A stretch of 64,000 nucleotides of DNA from Sphingopyxis sp. (GTDB lineage Bacteria; Pseudomonadota; Alphaproteobacteria; Sphingomonadales; Sphingomonadaceae): assembly GCA_017745175.1 (NCBI GenBank), contig JAGHZY010000004.1:62001-126000 (forward strand). Direction: 5' to 3'. Position numbers and translations under genes: made by a program. The notes below the pieces were generated by a model, which saw only the letters and a program-made list of their open reading frames with translations, made no database searches and had not been told where the DNA came from. This document shows positions 36,961 through 46,119 of this stretch, in pieces (positions within the stretch are counted from its first letter, which is position 1; each line of letters starts with the position of its first letter).

Positions 36961-37233
36961 CTAGCCTGACAGTCGGGCCAGAACCTCCGCCCGGTCCGCC
37001 GCGTCGATCGGCCCGCTCCATGCGATACCCGCGCCCGTCCGCCTGGCGCGGACGATCTGCGGCCGCCACGCACCGCGCTGCCACCGCCAGCTGCGGATGC
37101 GCCAGCGCCCCGGTCCCTCGGAATCGATCGTCAGCGTCGGCCGTCCTGATCGCTCGGCGCCGTCTTCTTTCGCCGTGCACGCGCCGACGGTTGCGGCGCC
37201 GGCGATTGAAGTCAGAAGTGTCCGGCGATCCAT
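36961..37233 (-). CDS. Small putative lipoprotein
   Basis: A 90-residue protein with a short signal peptide (MDRRTLLTSIAGAATVGAC) in which Cys19 could be lipidated; the RR pair also allows a Tat signal. GGAGG lies 8 nt before the ATG at 37233, which favours this start over one 30 nt upstream. The remaining sequence is Arg/Trp-rich (GRWRIRSWRWQRGAWRP). It follows the acyltransferase gene by 43 nt. I do not recognise the family. Confidence 0.6.
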   Translation of the reverse strand: MDRRTLLTSIAGAATVGACTAKEDGAERSGRPTLTIDSEGPGRWRIRSWRWQRGAWRPQIVRARRTGAGIAWSGPIDAADRAEVLARLSG

Positions 37234-37276
37234 GGAATAACCTCCATTTCGGGCTGACCGCAAAGCGGCCCGCGTG

Positions 37277-38437
37277 TCACGGCGCGGCGAGTTTTTCGGG
37301 AATGGTCTGCTGCGCGCGCACCATATCGCGGCCGGTCGCGCGCTTGATCACCGCCTTGCCCAGTCGCTGGCCCGGCAACTCGACCAGCCTGTAGGTCACA
37401 AAGGCAAGCGCGTAAGTTACCGGCACGACGATCACCCCGGTCATCGCGAAACGCCCGACCGCGCCGAGCCCGAGCCCGAATTGGCCGATCACTGCCGCCG
37501 CGACGGGCTGCAGGATCAGCAGGTGAATAAGATAGGTGCCATAGGAAAGCTCGCCCAGCCAATAGAAGGGCCGGCTGCCGAACAGGCGTGAAATCCAGCC
37601 GATCGGCGCGACTGCGCGCAGATGGACCAGCGCGAAGAAACCAAAGACGAGCAGCTCGCGCACCGCGAAATGGAGCAGATCCTGTTCGCCGCCGATCGGG
37701 ATCGCGGCAAGCATCATCGCTGCGCCGAGACGGGTCCACAGATGGATGCGGCCTTCACCGGGATCGGCCGCGATCAGCATACCGGCGAGGAAAAGCTGGA
37801 GCTTCAGCGGCAGGAAGGACGGCATCGGATAATCGAGCCCCGCCGCCCCCGCGACGAGGGCGATGGCAACGCCTGCCCCGGCCGCAAGAAACGCCGACCG
37901 GACCCGGCCGATCCGCCGCCCGAGCAGGATGAGGAAGGGAAAGACGAGATAGAATTGCATCTCGAGCCCGAGGCTCCAGTCGGGCAGCGGCGTGCGGAAG
38001 GCATAATCGGGCAGCAAGCCGAACAGGAAGCTCAGATGCAAGGCGATATTGGTGAGGCTCGCGTCGGTATAGCGTTCGGCGGGCTGCAACCCCTGACCGA
38101 GGAAGCTGTCGATCGCGACGCGGTCGGCATGAATCGCCGGCCCCGCGATCAGCGCCGCCGCCAGCGTCACATAGAAAAGCGGCGCCAGCCGGAAGAAACG
38201 ACGCGTCCAGAAAGCAGCCCAGGTACCTGGCGCATTCCAGTCCTCACGGCCCGAACGCAGCCGGTACTGGAACATCATCAGAAAGCCCGAGAGCAGGATG
38301 AACAGGTCGACGCCGAGGTCGGGCTTGCTCACCAGCGGCAAGCGGAAACCCGTGAGGATCATCATGTGCCCGATGAGCACCCAGAGCGCCGCGACGCCGC
38401 GCAGGCCGTCCAGACACTCGACTCGCCGAATGTCCAT
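37277..38437 (-). CDS. Membrane acyltransferase, acyltransferase-3 family
   Basis: A 386-residue protein with 9-10 membrane helices. The N-terminal LDGLRGVAALWVLIGH carries the Arg and His typical of the family, and WSLGLEMQFYLVFPFLIL and ELSYGTYLIHLLIL are other family blocks. It should O-acetylate or O-acylate the polysaccharide at the membrane. The ATG at 38437 is preceded by a strong GGAGG at ideal spacing; an open frame upstream lacks homology. It diverges from the GT4-export operon. Confidence 0.88.
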   Translation of the reverse strand: MDIRRVECLDGLRGVAALWVLIGHMMILTGFRLPLVSKPDLGVDLFILLSGFLMMFQYRLRSGREDWNAPGTWAAFWTRRFFRLAPLFYVTLAAALIAGPAIHADRVAIDSFLGQGLQPAERYTDASLTNIALHLSFLFGLLPDYAFRTPLPDWSLGLEMQFYLVFPFLILLGRRIGRVRSAFLAAGAGVAIALVAGAAGLDYPMPSFLPLKLQLFLAGMLIAADPGEGRIHLWTRLGAAMMLAAIPIGGEQDLLHFAVRELLVFGFFALVHLRAVAPIGWISRLFGSRPFYWLGELSYGTYLIHLLILQPVAAAVIGQFGLGLGAVGRFAMTGVIVVPVTYALAFVTYRLVELPGQRLGKAVIKRATGRDMVRAQQTIPEKLAAP

Positions 38438-38550
38438 AATTACCTCCGCAAGATGTTCCTCGATGTTTGCCCTGATAGACGCATCGGGGCGCAAAACCCC
38501 CTGAAATCGGCCAGATGCCCCGCCGGGACGATGAAGCGGGCGACGCTGTG

Positions 38551-38562
38551 TGCGCTGCAACA
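38551..38562. promoter_or_regulatory. TGC-type half-conserved element
   Basis: On the minus strand it reads TGTTGCAGCGCA, with one perfect TGTTGCA arm identical to the palindrome at 50036. It lies in the 184-nt divergent gap between the acyltransferase and the GT4-export operon. The second arm is degenerate. Confidence 0.3.
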
Positions 38563-38621
38563 AATTGCCGTGGTAAGCGTTCCTCCGAAGCGAATTCCGC
38601 ATCCCATTCCAGCGAGGAAAC

Positions 38622-39791
38622 ATGCTGCACCGAAAGCGGATATTGTTCGCGATCAACTCGCTTGCGGGCGGCGGCGCCGAGCGCGTGCTCGTCACCCTGC
38701 TCGGCGCGTCCGGACCGTGGCGCGATCGCCATGAAATCCACCTCGCGCTGCTCGACGACGAGCCGCGCGCCTATGACGCGCCCGATTGGGTTACGGTCCA
38801 CCAGCTCGACGCAAGGTATAAATTGCTGCCGAGCCTCACCCAACTCCGCGCGCTCGCGGGGCGGCTCGCGCCCCACACGACACTGAGCTTCCTGACCCGT
38901 GCCAATATCGCCAATGCATGGGCGATGGCGGGCCGCAACCGCCCCTGGCTGATCAGCGAACGGGTCAACACCAGCGCGCATCTGGGCAATGCGCGCGCCG
39001 CCAGGGCGATGGTGCGCATGGTCTATCCGCGCGCGGCGCATGTGATCGCCGTGTCGGACGGCGTGGTCGACGATCTCGCCGCCAATTTCGGTGTCGCGCG
39101 CGACCGCATGTCGGCGATCGCCAACCCTGTCGACCACCACCGTATCGCTGCGCTTGCCGCCGAACCGCCCGCCTTTGTGCCCGCCGGTCCCTATATCGTC
39201 GCGGCGGGACGACTGACCGCGAACAAGAATTTTCCGCTTCTGCTCCGCGCCTATGCATGGGCGGGTCCGCCCGAGCGCCTCGTCATTCTGGGCGAAGGGC
39301 CCGATCGTGGCGCGCTTCGGGCGCTCGCCGCATCGCTCGGCATCGCCGACCGCGTCGATATGCCGGGTTTTGTGGCGAACCCCTTTGCCATCGTGGCGCG
39401 CGCGCAGACCTATGCGATGCCCTCAAATGCCGAGGGTTTTCCGAACGGACTGGTCGAGGCGATGGCGTGCGGCGTGCCCGTGGTCGCGACAAACTGCGCA
39501 TCGGGTCCGTCCGAAATTCTCGCCGGCCAATCGCGTCACGCCGTCGCCGGAGCGATCGATGTCGATGCGGGCGCGCTGGTCCCGACCGACGATGTGCAAG
39601 CCTTTGCCGCCGCGCTCGGCCGCGTGCTCGCCGAGCCGCGCCGCAGCCTTTGCGGCGCGGGCGCGCGCAAACGGTCGCTCGCCTATGGCGTCGAACAGGC
39701 GGCGGCCGGTTACTGGGCAAGGATCGAGGCGGCGCTCGCCGAGCCCGAAACCGTCAATCGCACCACATTCCAGCCGGGAGCAAGTTCATGA
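38622..39791 (+). CDS. Family 4 glycosyltransferase
   Basis: A 389-residue GT-B enzyme. It starts RILFAINSLAGGGAERVLVTLL, the GGAER-type N-terminal block. It then has LISERVNTSAH, AVSDGVVDDLA, VAAGRLTANKNFPLLLRAYA, LGEGPDRGALRAL and the E-x7-E segment SNAEGFPNGLVEAMACGVPVV. It overlaps the downstream export-protein gene (ATGA). Confidence 0.88.
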   Translation: MLHRKRILFAINSLAGGGAERVLVTLLGASGPWRDRHEIHLALLDDEPRAYDAPDWVTVHQLDARYKLLPSLTQLRALAGRLAPHTTLSFLTRANIANAWAMAGRNRPWLISERVNTSAHLGNARAARAMVRMVYPRAAHVIAVSDGVVDDLAANFGVARDRMSAIANPVDHHRIAALAAEPPAFVPAGPYIVAAGRLTANKNFPLLLRAYAWAGPPERLVILGEGPDRGALRALAASLGIADRVDMPGFVANPFAIVARAQTYAMPSNAEGFPNGLVEAMACGVPVVATNCASGPSEILAGQSRHAVAGAIDVDAGALVPTDDVQAFAAALGRVLAEPRRSLCGAGARKRSLAYGVEQAAAGYWARIEAALAEPETVNRTTFQPGASS

Positions 39792-40351
39792 GATTCTACA
39801 GACATATCGCGTTGGCGGGGGCGCTTGCGATACTCGGCGGGTGCGCCGGGCAGACGCCGCTCGCCGGCAGCGGCGATGCACCGCCGCCCGCCGCCGCGTT
39901 CGTCCTGTCGCCGGGCGACAAGATCAAGGTTGCGACCTATGGCGAGGAAACGCTGACCGGTGATTTCGAGGTGTCGCCCGCCGGCACGATCGCCTTCCCG
40001 CTGATCGGCAAGATCAAGGCCGCTGGACTGCAGACCGAAGAGCTCTCGAAAGCGCTCGAGACCCGCCTCGGCGACGGCTATCTGCTCGAACCGAAAGTCT
40101 CCGTGCAGGTCGCGAGCTTCCGCCCCGTCTATGTTCTCGGCGAAGTGAACAAGCCCGGCGAATATCCCTATACGCAGGGACTCACCATTCGCGGCGCCGT
40201 CGCCAAGGCCGACGGTTTCACGTACCGCGCCAACGAGAAGCGCGTGTTCCTGAAACGCGCGGGCGAGGCCGGCGAGCAGGAATATCCGATGACCGCCGAT
40301 TTCGCAGTGCTCCCCGGCGACACGATCCGCTTCGGCGAGCGCTATTTCTGA
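39788..40351 (+). CDS. Polysaccharide export lipoprotein (Wza/GumB-type)
   Basis: A 187-residue protein with lipobox LGGC (Cys19). The Poly_export domain has SPGDKIKVATYGEE and VSPAGTIAFPLIGKI. The SLBB-like region has VYVLGEVNKPGEYPY and ends LPGDTIRFGERYF. It is the locus B counterpart of the protein at 13407-14072 but is clearly lipidated and shorter. The beta-barrel at 41089-42387 is a candidate pore partner. Confidence 0.9.
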   Translation: MRFYRHIALAGALAILGGCAGQTPLAGSGDAPPPAAAFVLSPGDKIKVATYGEETLTGDFEVSPAGTIAFPLIGKIKAAGLQTEELSKALETRLGDGYLLEPKVSVQVASFRPVYVLGEVNKPGEYPYTQGLTIRGAVAKADGFTYRANEKRVFLKRAGEAGEQEYPMTADFAVLPGDTIRFGERYF

Positions 40352-41079
40352 TGAACATGGCCACCGCATCGCTCGCACCTGTACCGGCGCTCGAGGAGCC
40401 CGTATTCGACGAAAGCGGCAAGCCGCACCTGCGCGGCTGCCCGGTGAGCTTCGCCAAGCTGAAGGCGCTGCTCGCCGCCGATCTCTACCGCTACGCCGGA
40501 CGCGTCAGCCTCGGTGCATTCGCGAAACATTATGCCTTCACGCCGGGCTATAAATATACGGTGCTGATGCGCACTACCGGCTGGCTCAAGTTGAAGCCCG
40601 CCAGGGGTTTCGGCTTCTACATTCTCGCCAAGTGGCTGCTGCTCCGCGCGCGCTACAAATATGGCTTCGCGATTCCCGAATATATGGAGATCGGCCCCGG
40701 CCTCTTCCTGAACCGCTTTGGCGGTTTCTATTTTCACGGCGACACGGTGCTGGGCAGCAACGTCAACATCACGCACGGCGTCGTGCTCGGCTATATGAAC
40801 CGCGGTGGCCGCCGCGGAGCGCCGGTGATCGGTGACCGCACCTTCCTCGGATCGGGCGCCAAGGTGATCGGCGGGATTCGGGTCGGTGCGGAAGCCGCGA
40901 TCGGTGCGAACGCGGTGGTCACGAAGGACGTGCCCGAACGCGGCGTGGTCGGCGGCATTCCCGCGAAGCTGCTTTCCGACCAGGGCTCGGACGGTTATAT
41001 CAACCGTCTCGCACCGCCCGCACTGCTCGCGGCGTGCGAGGGTGCGCTCTACGGACAGCGGGGCGAACGCGCTGCCTGA
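40351..41079 (+). CDS. Hexapeptide-repeat acetyltransferase (serine-acetyltransferase-like)
   Basis: A 242-residue protein sharing one base with the preceding stop codon. A left-handed beta-helix region (about 120-205) carries hexapeptides and the NITHGVVLGY and GDRTFLGSGAKVIGGIRVGAEAAIGANAVVTKDVPE blocks typical of EpsC/CysE and WcaB-like acetyltransferases. The long N-terminal segment before the repeats is unassigned. Its place in the EPS operon favours an EPS O-acetyltransferase over cysteine synthesis. Confidence 0.75.
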   Translation: MNMATASLAPVPALEEPVFDESGKPHLRGCPVSFAKLKALLAADLYRYAGRVSLGAFAKHYAFTPGYKYTVLMRTTGWLKLKPARGFGFYILAKWLLLRARYKYGFAIPEYMEIGPGLFLNRFGGFYFHGDTVLGSNVNITHGVVLGYMNRGGRRGAPVIGDRTFLGSGAKVIGGIRVGAEAAIGANAVVTKDVPERGVVGGIPAKLLSDQGSDGYINRLAPPALLAACEGALYGQRGERAA

Positions 41080-41088
41080 CCGGACCGG

Positions 41089-42387
41089 TCACAAGCCCGA
41101 GAAGGTGAACCCCACCGACACGCGATTGTCGGCGAACTCCCTGCCCGCCGTGAGGCCCCGGCTCGACTGCGTACGCCGCTGCAGATCGAGCCGCAGCGCC
41201 ATCCGTTTGCTCACGAGGTACGATGCGCTCCCCCGCCACGTCCAGCGGTCGTCCTGCCGGTCGATATTGTTGAAATCGCGCTTTTCGAGCTCGCCGCCGG
41301 CGCTGATGATCAGGTTGCGCAGCAGCTCGTAATCGGCGCGAAGCGTCATGTTCGTCGCGAGAAAGCCGGTCGCGCCATTGACGCCCGTCTCGCGGATCCC
41401 GCGGTCGACCGTGCCGGTGATCGTCACCAGCGGCGTCAGGAAATAGGCAAGCTCGCCGCGCACGAGAAAGCCCGAGACATCCTCGAATTCGGCCGGACGA
41501 TAATCCTGGTGGAGATAACCGAGCCGCAGCGACCCGCGCGCCTTGCGGCCGAGCTCGAAACTCGCGCCGGCGGCGAGGTCGAACCCCCTGGAATCGCGCG
41601 CCGCGACCGGACCGATCCGCTCGCGATAGTCGCGTTTGTTGACCGAGCCGGCGACGAACAGCGCGAGGCTCGGGCTCAACGCATATTCGCCGATCGCGGT
41701 CCCGGTATAGACAGTGTGGTCGCGGAAATCCTGATCGATCTCCTCGCCGCCGGGGGTGACGCTGTCGCCGTAGTTACGGTTTTCGATATCGACCACGCCG
41801 CGGACTCGCAGCCGGTTGAAGACATGGGTATAGGTCGCCGTGCCGCCACTCAGGTCGAAGCGAACCGGCCGCGACGCCTGCGTCGGGCTGTCTGGCGAAA
41901 CGCGTTCCTGACTGTAACGGCCGTGGCGCAGCGTCAGATTGAGCGTGTCCGACTTGCTGATCGTATAGAGCGCCCCCGCGTTCACCGAATATTGCGTGGC
42001 ATTCTCGCTCGACCGGTCGGCGTAGCGCAACAGGTCGAGCTCGCCGTCGAGCGACAGCCTGAGGTCGGGAGACGGTCGCACCAGCGAGAGACGCGGGCGG
42101 ATGCGCACATAGGCGTCGCCGATCTCATCGTCAGGCTGCGCATAGAGATTGTCGTCATAGCCGACACCGATCGCCATACGCGGCAACAGCTCGAGCGTGC
42201 CGACATGGATCGGCTCGGGCGTATAATCGGGGCGCCGCCGTTCGAGCACGCCGATATTGCGGTCGCGCCCGAAGCTGTTTTCGCTCGACACCGACCCGAG
42301 CCCGTCGGTCGCATCCGATTGCTGCGCGAGCGCGGGCGCGGCAGCACTGCAGCCACCGAGCAGCGAAAGGAGGATCGCGCGCTTCAT
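41089..42387 (-). CDS. Outer-membrane beta-barrel protein (locus B)
   Basis: A 432-residue protein with signal peptide (LLSLLGGCSAAAPALAQ) and beta-strand-rich body ending VSVGFTFSGL, a barrel-type C-terminus. It parallels the protein at 14053-15225 in size and context. It is the last of four genes coupled by 4-nt overlaps (two GT2, EEP protein, barrel). It converges on the acetyltransferase gene with a 9-nt gap. An export-pore role is inferred from context. Confidence 0.7.
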   Translation of the reverse strand: MKRAILLSLLGGCSAAAPALAQQSDATDGLGSVSSENSFGRDRNIGVLERRRPDYTPEPIHVGTLELLPRMAIGVGYDDNLYAQPDDEIGDAYVRIRPRLSLVRPSPDLRLSLDGELDLLRYADRSSENATQYSVNAGALYTISKSDTLNLTLRHGRYSQERVSPDSPTQASRPVRFDLSGGTATYTHVFNRLRVRGVVDIENRNYGDSVTPGGEEIDQDFRDHTVYTGTAIGEYALSPSLALFVAGSVNKRDYRERIGPVAARDSRGFDLAAGASFELGRKARGSLRLGYLHQDYRPAEFEDVSGFLVRGELAYFLTPLVTITGTVDRGIRETGVNGATGFLATNMTLRADYELLRNLIISAGGELEKRDFNNIDRQDDRWTWRGSASYLVSKRMALRLDLQRRTQSSRGLTAGREFADNRVSVGFTFSGL

Positions 42388-43301
42388 CGGCGTGCCAGCG
42401 TGACGAGCAGCGGGCGATGGTCCGATCCGGTTGCGGGAAGCTGCCGTGCCGATACGAGCCCCCAGTCAGGGCCCGCGTAAAGCTGGTCGATCGGCAGCAC
42501 GGGAACGGCACGCGGCCAGCTCGGCAGCGCGCGCGTCATGCGGATGAGTGGTGCAAAGGCGCGGTCCTGCTCGCGCATCGCCGCGGCCCAGGGGGTCAGG
42601 TTCATGTCGCCTGCAACGATCAGGGGGTCGCGTTCGATCCGTGCCAGTGCCTGCGCCACGTCGCGCCTGCGCACCGCCTGATCGCGCGACGTCGGTCTGG
42701 GATAGTGAAGCGTCGCGACGGTAAAGGCGCGCCCGTCGGGCCCGGCGATCCGCGCCCAGAGCATCGGAGGGCCAAATTTGCGCCCCTTCGCGTCCTTCAG
42801 GAAATAGCCACTGTCGCCGATCGGCCAGCGCGAGAAGATCGCGAGATCGCATCCCTGCGGACATTGCGTGGCATAGGGAAAATGCTGGCCCAGCCCCGCG
42901 AGCATCGGCACGAAGCTGCCATCCACTTCCTGCAGCATCACGACGTCGGGCTTCGTATCGATGATCGCCTGCGCGGTGTCGGCAGGGTCGCGATTGCCCC
43001 GCCATACATTGTGGATGAGCAGACGGACCTCCGCCGCGCCTGCCGGCGCGGCGGGAATCTCACGCGTCGCTTCGGGCGCAACGCCGATCGCGACCGGCAA
43101 AAGGCCAAGAAACGCCACTATGATCGTCCGGCGCGACCACCGCCATGCCAGCAGCAGCCCGAGCAGCGTCGCCAGGCCGAACAGCGGCAGGAACGACGCC
43201 AGCACGTCGAGCGCGGGCACGAAGCCGCCCGCAAGCGACAGCCATGCGGCGAGGCACGCTCCGCCGGTCAGCAGGGTGCCGAAGGTGCGGAGCGGTTTCA
43301 C
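42384..43301 (-). CDS. Membrane-anchored endonuclease/exonuclease/phosphatase (EEP) family protein
   Basis: A 305-residue protein. Three N-terminal membrane helices (about residues 5-85) precede an EEP domain with LLIHNVWRGNRDP, the metal-binding VVMLQEVDG, TLHYPRP, IVAGDMNLTPW and terminal TGSDHRPLLV. These are the conserved Asn, Glu, Asp and His residues of the fold. The GTG start overlaps the GT2 stop (GTGA). Its substrate in an EPS operon is unclear; a phosphodiester on a lipid carrier or polymer is possible. Confidence 0.8.
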   Translation of the reverse strand: MKPLRTFGTLLTGGACLAAWLSLAGGFVPALDVLASFLPLFGLATLLGLLLAWRWSRRTIIVAFLGLLPVAIGVAPEATREIPAAPAGAAEVRLLIHNVWRGNRDPADTAQAIIDTKPDVVMLQEVDGSFVPMLAGLGQHFPYATQCPQGCDLAIFSRWPIGDSGYFLKDAKGRKFGPPMLWARIAGPDGRAFTVATLHYPRPTSRDQAVRRRDVAQALARIERDPLIVAGDMNLTPWAAAMREQDRAFAPLIRMTRALPSWPRAVPVLPIDQLYAGPDWGLVSARQLPATGSDHRPLLVTLARR

Positions 43302-44263
43302 GCGCGCGCGCGCAACCGGTTGCGCAGCGCGTGGCCCGACTGGCGGAGCGATGCGGGAATCAGCTTTGCCGCGAGCAACAGCGCCGCCGTTCCGGCCCCC
43401 TCGGGCAGGTAGAGGTCGCCGAGCCCGATGGCCGTCCGTCCCGGATATTTCATCGCATAGCGCGCATAATGCGCTATCTCCTGATTCACGAGGCGTCGCA
43501 GCAGCGCGGCTTCGCCGGCAGTTGCGTCGGCCATCAACGCGCGCGCGGTCCCGACCAGACAGGGCAGGTCGAGCGTGGTCGTCGACTTGCTGACCTTGTT
43601 GTCGCTGTCGCGATGAAAGATCGCGGTGATGCGCGGATCGTAGCGCAGCCGCCCTTTCGCAAGCACGCGAAGCCACAGATCCTTGTCGCCGCCGCGTACC
43701 GCACGCCCCTCGGGAAACAGGCCGGCCTCGAACAGCGTGTCGTTCCGGATCGCAATCGCGCCCGTCCACATCGGGCATTCGCGCACCGCCAGCCAGGCGG
43801 CGAGGAAATCGGCGAGATCGAGGCTTCGGGCCTGATCGAGTTGCGGGGCGATCCGCTGAAGCTGCGTCCGGTCATCGAACCTGTGCTCGAAGCGTGTGGC
43901 GACCGCGCGCGCGTCCCGATCGGCGCCTATGCCCTCGGCCAGCACCGCGAGATGATCGGGCTGCCACAGATCGTCGGCGTCGAGAAAGGCGATCCAGTCG
44001 CCACGCGCGGCGCGAATACCGATGTTGCGCCCCGCATAACCGCCGGGCCCGGGCGTCGAGAGATCGAGCAGCCTGATTCGTGCGTCTTCCATCGCGGCGA
44101 CCAGTTCGCGACCGCCGTCGGTCGAACCATTGTCGATCACCAATATCTCGTGCGCCGGTTTCGTCTGCGCGAGCGCGCTTTCGATCGCCGCGCGGACGTG
44201 CGCCGCCTTGTTGTAGAGCGGCATGACGACGGAAAAGCGCGGAGAGGAATGGAGGGAAGTCAT
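43298..44263 (-). CDS. Family 2 glycosyltransferase
   Basis: A 321-residue GT-A enzyme: SVVMPLYNKAAHVRAAIESAL, VIDNGSTDGG, AGRNIGIRAARGDWIAFLDADDLW (metal-binding Asp-Ala-Asp) and GGDKDLWLRVL. The ATG at 44263 overlaps the stop of the next GT2 gene (ATGA) and lies directly after GGAGGGAAGT read on the opposite strand, so the start rests on coupling. It probably adds one sugar of the repeat unit. Confidence 0.87.
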   Translation of the reverse strand: MTSLHSSPRFSVVMPLYNKAAHVRAAIESALAQTKPAHEILVIDNGSTDGGRELVAAMEDARIRLLDLSTPGPGGYAGRNIGIRAARGDWIAFLDADDLWQPDHLAVLAEGIGADRDARAVATRFEHRFDDRTQLQRIAPQLDQARSLDLADFLAAWLAVRECPMWTGAIAIRNDTLFEAGLFPEGRAVRGGDKDLWLRVLAKGRLRYDPRITAIFHRDSDNKVSKSTTTLDLPCLVGTARALMADATAGEAALLRRLVNQEIAHYARYAMKYPGRTAIGLGDLYLPEGAGTAALLLAAKLIPASLRQSGHALRNRLRARA

Positions 44264-45132
44264 CAGTCGCGTGCTGCCTTTCTTCCCCCCGCGAGGTTGA
44301 AATATTCGCCTACCGCCACCCCGGCGAGCTCCAGCGTCAGCCACATCACCGCGAGCCGCCGGCGCAAGGACAGTTCGCGCGTGATCGCGGCGCGGCGCAG
44401 CCGCCGGACCGTATCGACCGCGGTGATGCCGAGGACATGGAGGAGCCGCGGACGGCGCGTCGTGCGGTCCCAGCGCCCGCCGCTGAGCCGCTGACGCTTG
44501 CGCACCAGCTCCGCGCGACTTGCGCGCACGGGATGGCGCACGACCATCGCGGCGACATAGACGAGCGGATAGCCCGCATCGCGGATGCGCAACGCCATCT
44601 GCCGGTCGCCGCCCGACTTCAGCGCCGCGTCGAACCCGCCGAGCGCCTTCAGCACCGCGGTCTCGCTTGCCCAGTTGGCGGTCGCGCAATTGCCGCGCCC
44701 CGCATGCGCCTGCGGAAAGCTGAACAACCGCTCATAATCGCCGAACACCTCGCGCTCCTGCGCGATCTCGTCGAACAGTTCGATCTTGCCGGCAAGCACG
44801 CCGAATCCCGGATGCGCGGCCGCCGCGCGCAAAATCTGCTCGAGCCAGTCGGGCGCCGGTTCGCAATCGGCGTCGGTAAAGGCCGTGATCGGCGCCCGGA
44901 CGCGCCCGATGCCAAGATTCCGCGCGACATAGGAGCCGGGGAGCGGCTCTTCGAGGAGTTCGACGCCCGTATAGCTCCGCGCAAGCTCGCGCGTCGCGTC
45001 GCTCGACCCATTGTCGACGACGATGACCTGATAGGCCGAGCGCGGCAGCGTTTGCCGCTCGAGCGCGTCGAGACAGCGGGCGAGCACGGCTTCGCCGTTC
45101 CAGACGGGTATGACGACTGCGACTTCAAACAT
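44263..45132 (-). CDS. Family 2 glycosyltransferase
   Basis: A 289-residue GT-A enzyme: AVVIPVWNGEAVLARCLDAL, VVDNGSSDATRE, YVARNLGIGRVRAPITAFTDADCEPAPDW and GGFDAALKSGGDRQM. A C-terminal segment has a weakly hydrophobic stretch that may associate with the membrane. It is the first gene of the four-gene leftward operon and diverges from the GT25 gene. Confidence 0.87.
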   Translation of the reverse strand: MFEVAVVIPVWNGEAVLARCLDALERQTLPRSAYQVIVVDNGSSDATRELARSYTGVELLEEPLPGSYVARNLGIGRVRAPITAFTDADCEPAPDWLEQILRAAAAHPGFGVLAGKIELFDEIAQEREVFGDYERLFSFPQAHAGRGNCATANWASETAVLKALGGFDAALKSGGDRQMALRIRDAGYPLVYVAAMVVRHPVRASRAELVRKRQRLSGGRWDRTTRRPRLLHVLGITAVDTVRRLRRAAITRELSLRRRLAVMWLTLELAGVAVGEYFNLAGGRKAARD

Positions 45133-45357
45133 GGATACGCCTGTTCAGTGCCCCCGCACCGGTCCAATCCACCGCCCGCCCCGCCCCGGTCAACCGAATG
45201 CTGCACCTGCGAAGACGAGCCGCCCCGTTGACCGGACGACCGGAGCGCGCGTGCCTTCGCTCCCGAATAATTGCCCGCTACCAAGGATCGTACCGGGCCG
45301 TTCGCGTGTTTGACACCGCGCAGGCCCGCCCCGGCGGTGAATAGGAGACGCATATCC
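45133..45357. promoter_or_regulatory. Divergent promoter region (GT2 operon / GT25 operon)
   Basis: 225 nt without a supported gene. It contains TGCTGCACCTGCGAAGA at 45199-45215, a member of the TGC-type element family (CTGC-N4-GC). A ribosome binding site GGAG lies 11 nt before the GTG at 45358. Confidence 0.4.
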
Positions 45358-46119
45358 GTGGGTGAATCCCTGCCCGAATCGGGCGAAGCCGCCGAAATAT
45401 TGGTGGTGTCGCTCGAATCCGCCGAGGCCCGCCGCCGCGCCTTCGCCGCGCGCGCCGCGGGAACGTCGCTTGGCTGGCGTTTCTTCGATGCCTGTACCGG
45501 CCCTGCGCCGGGAATGACGATCGACGAGCCCGCGATCCGCCGCAACAAGGGCCGGGCGATGAGCAGGGGCGAGATCGGCTGCTACGCCAGCCATTTCTCG
45601 ATCTGGCAGGATATGGTCGCGCGCGGGGTACGCCAGGCGATCGTCCTCGAGGATGATACGGTCGTCGACTGGGCCTATCTTGAGCCGCTCGCGCGTACCG
45701 ATCTTCACGCCGAGGGTATCGACTACCTCCGACTCTATGCCAAGCGGCCGACGTGGCAGCGGGTGGTGCGGCGTGACTTCCTCCAGCATTCGCGCGCGAT
45801 CGTCGAGCTGGTCGGCCTCGCCTATGGCACGCAGGGCTATGCGATCACGCTCGCGGGCGCGCGCCGGCTCGCCGACCATTGCCGCACCGTCCGCCGCCCG
45901 ATCGACGACGAGATGGATCGGTCATGGGCGCATGGCCTGCCCAATCTCGCGCTTTATCCCGCGCCGATCCTCGAGGCGGCGATCGTTTCGGACATCGGCA
46001 GTTCGCGCTTCGGGCCCAAGCAGGACCCGCTCTATCATTCGGTCCGGCAAAGGGCGTGGCGCCAGATCGAGCGGGCACGCATGCGCATGCTGAAAGCGAG
46101 ACGCCTGCTTGAGCGCTGA
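45358..46119 (+). CDS. Glycosyltransferase family 25 protein
   Basis: A 253-residue protein of the LPS glycosyltransferase (GT25) type. ILVVSLESAEARRRAFAARAAG is the usual N-terminal block, MSRGEIGCYASHFSIWQDMV and AIVLEDDTVVDW (acidic ED pair) are diagnostic, and YGTQGYAITLAGARRL and DDEMDRSW follow. The GTG at 45358 has GGAG upstream; a TTG 87 nt earlier lacks conservation. It overlaps the flippase gene by 11 nt. Confidence 0.85.
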   Translation: MGESLPESGEAAEILVVSLESAEARRRAFAARAAGTSLGWRFFDACTGPAPGMTIDEPAIRRNKGRAMSRGEIGCYASHFSIWQDMVARGVRQAIVLEDDTVVDWAYLEPLARTDLHAEGIDYLRLYAKRPTWQRVVRRDFLQHSRAIVELVGLAYGTQGYAITLAGARRLADHCRTVRRPIDDEMDRSWAHGLPNLALYPAPILEAAIVSDIGSSRFGPKQDPLYHSVRQRAWRQIERARMRMLKARRLLER

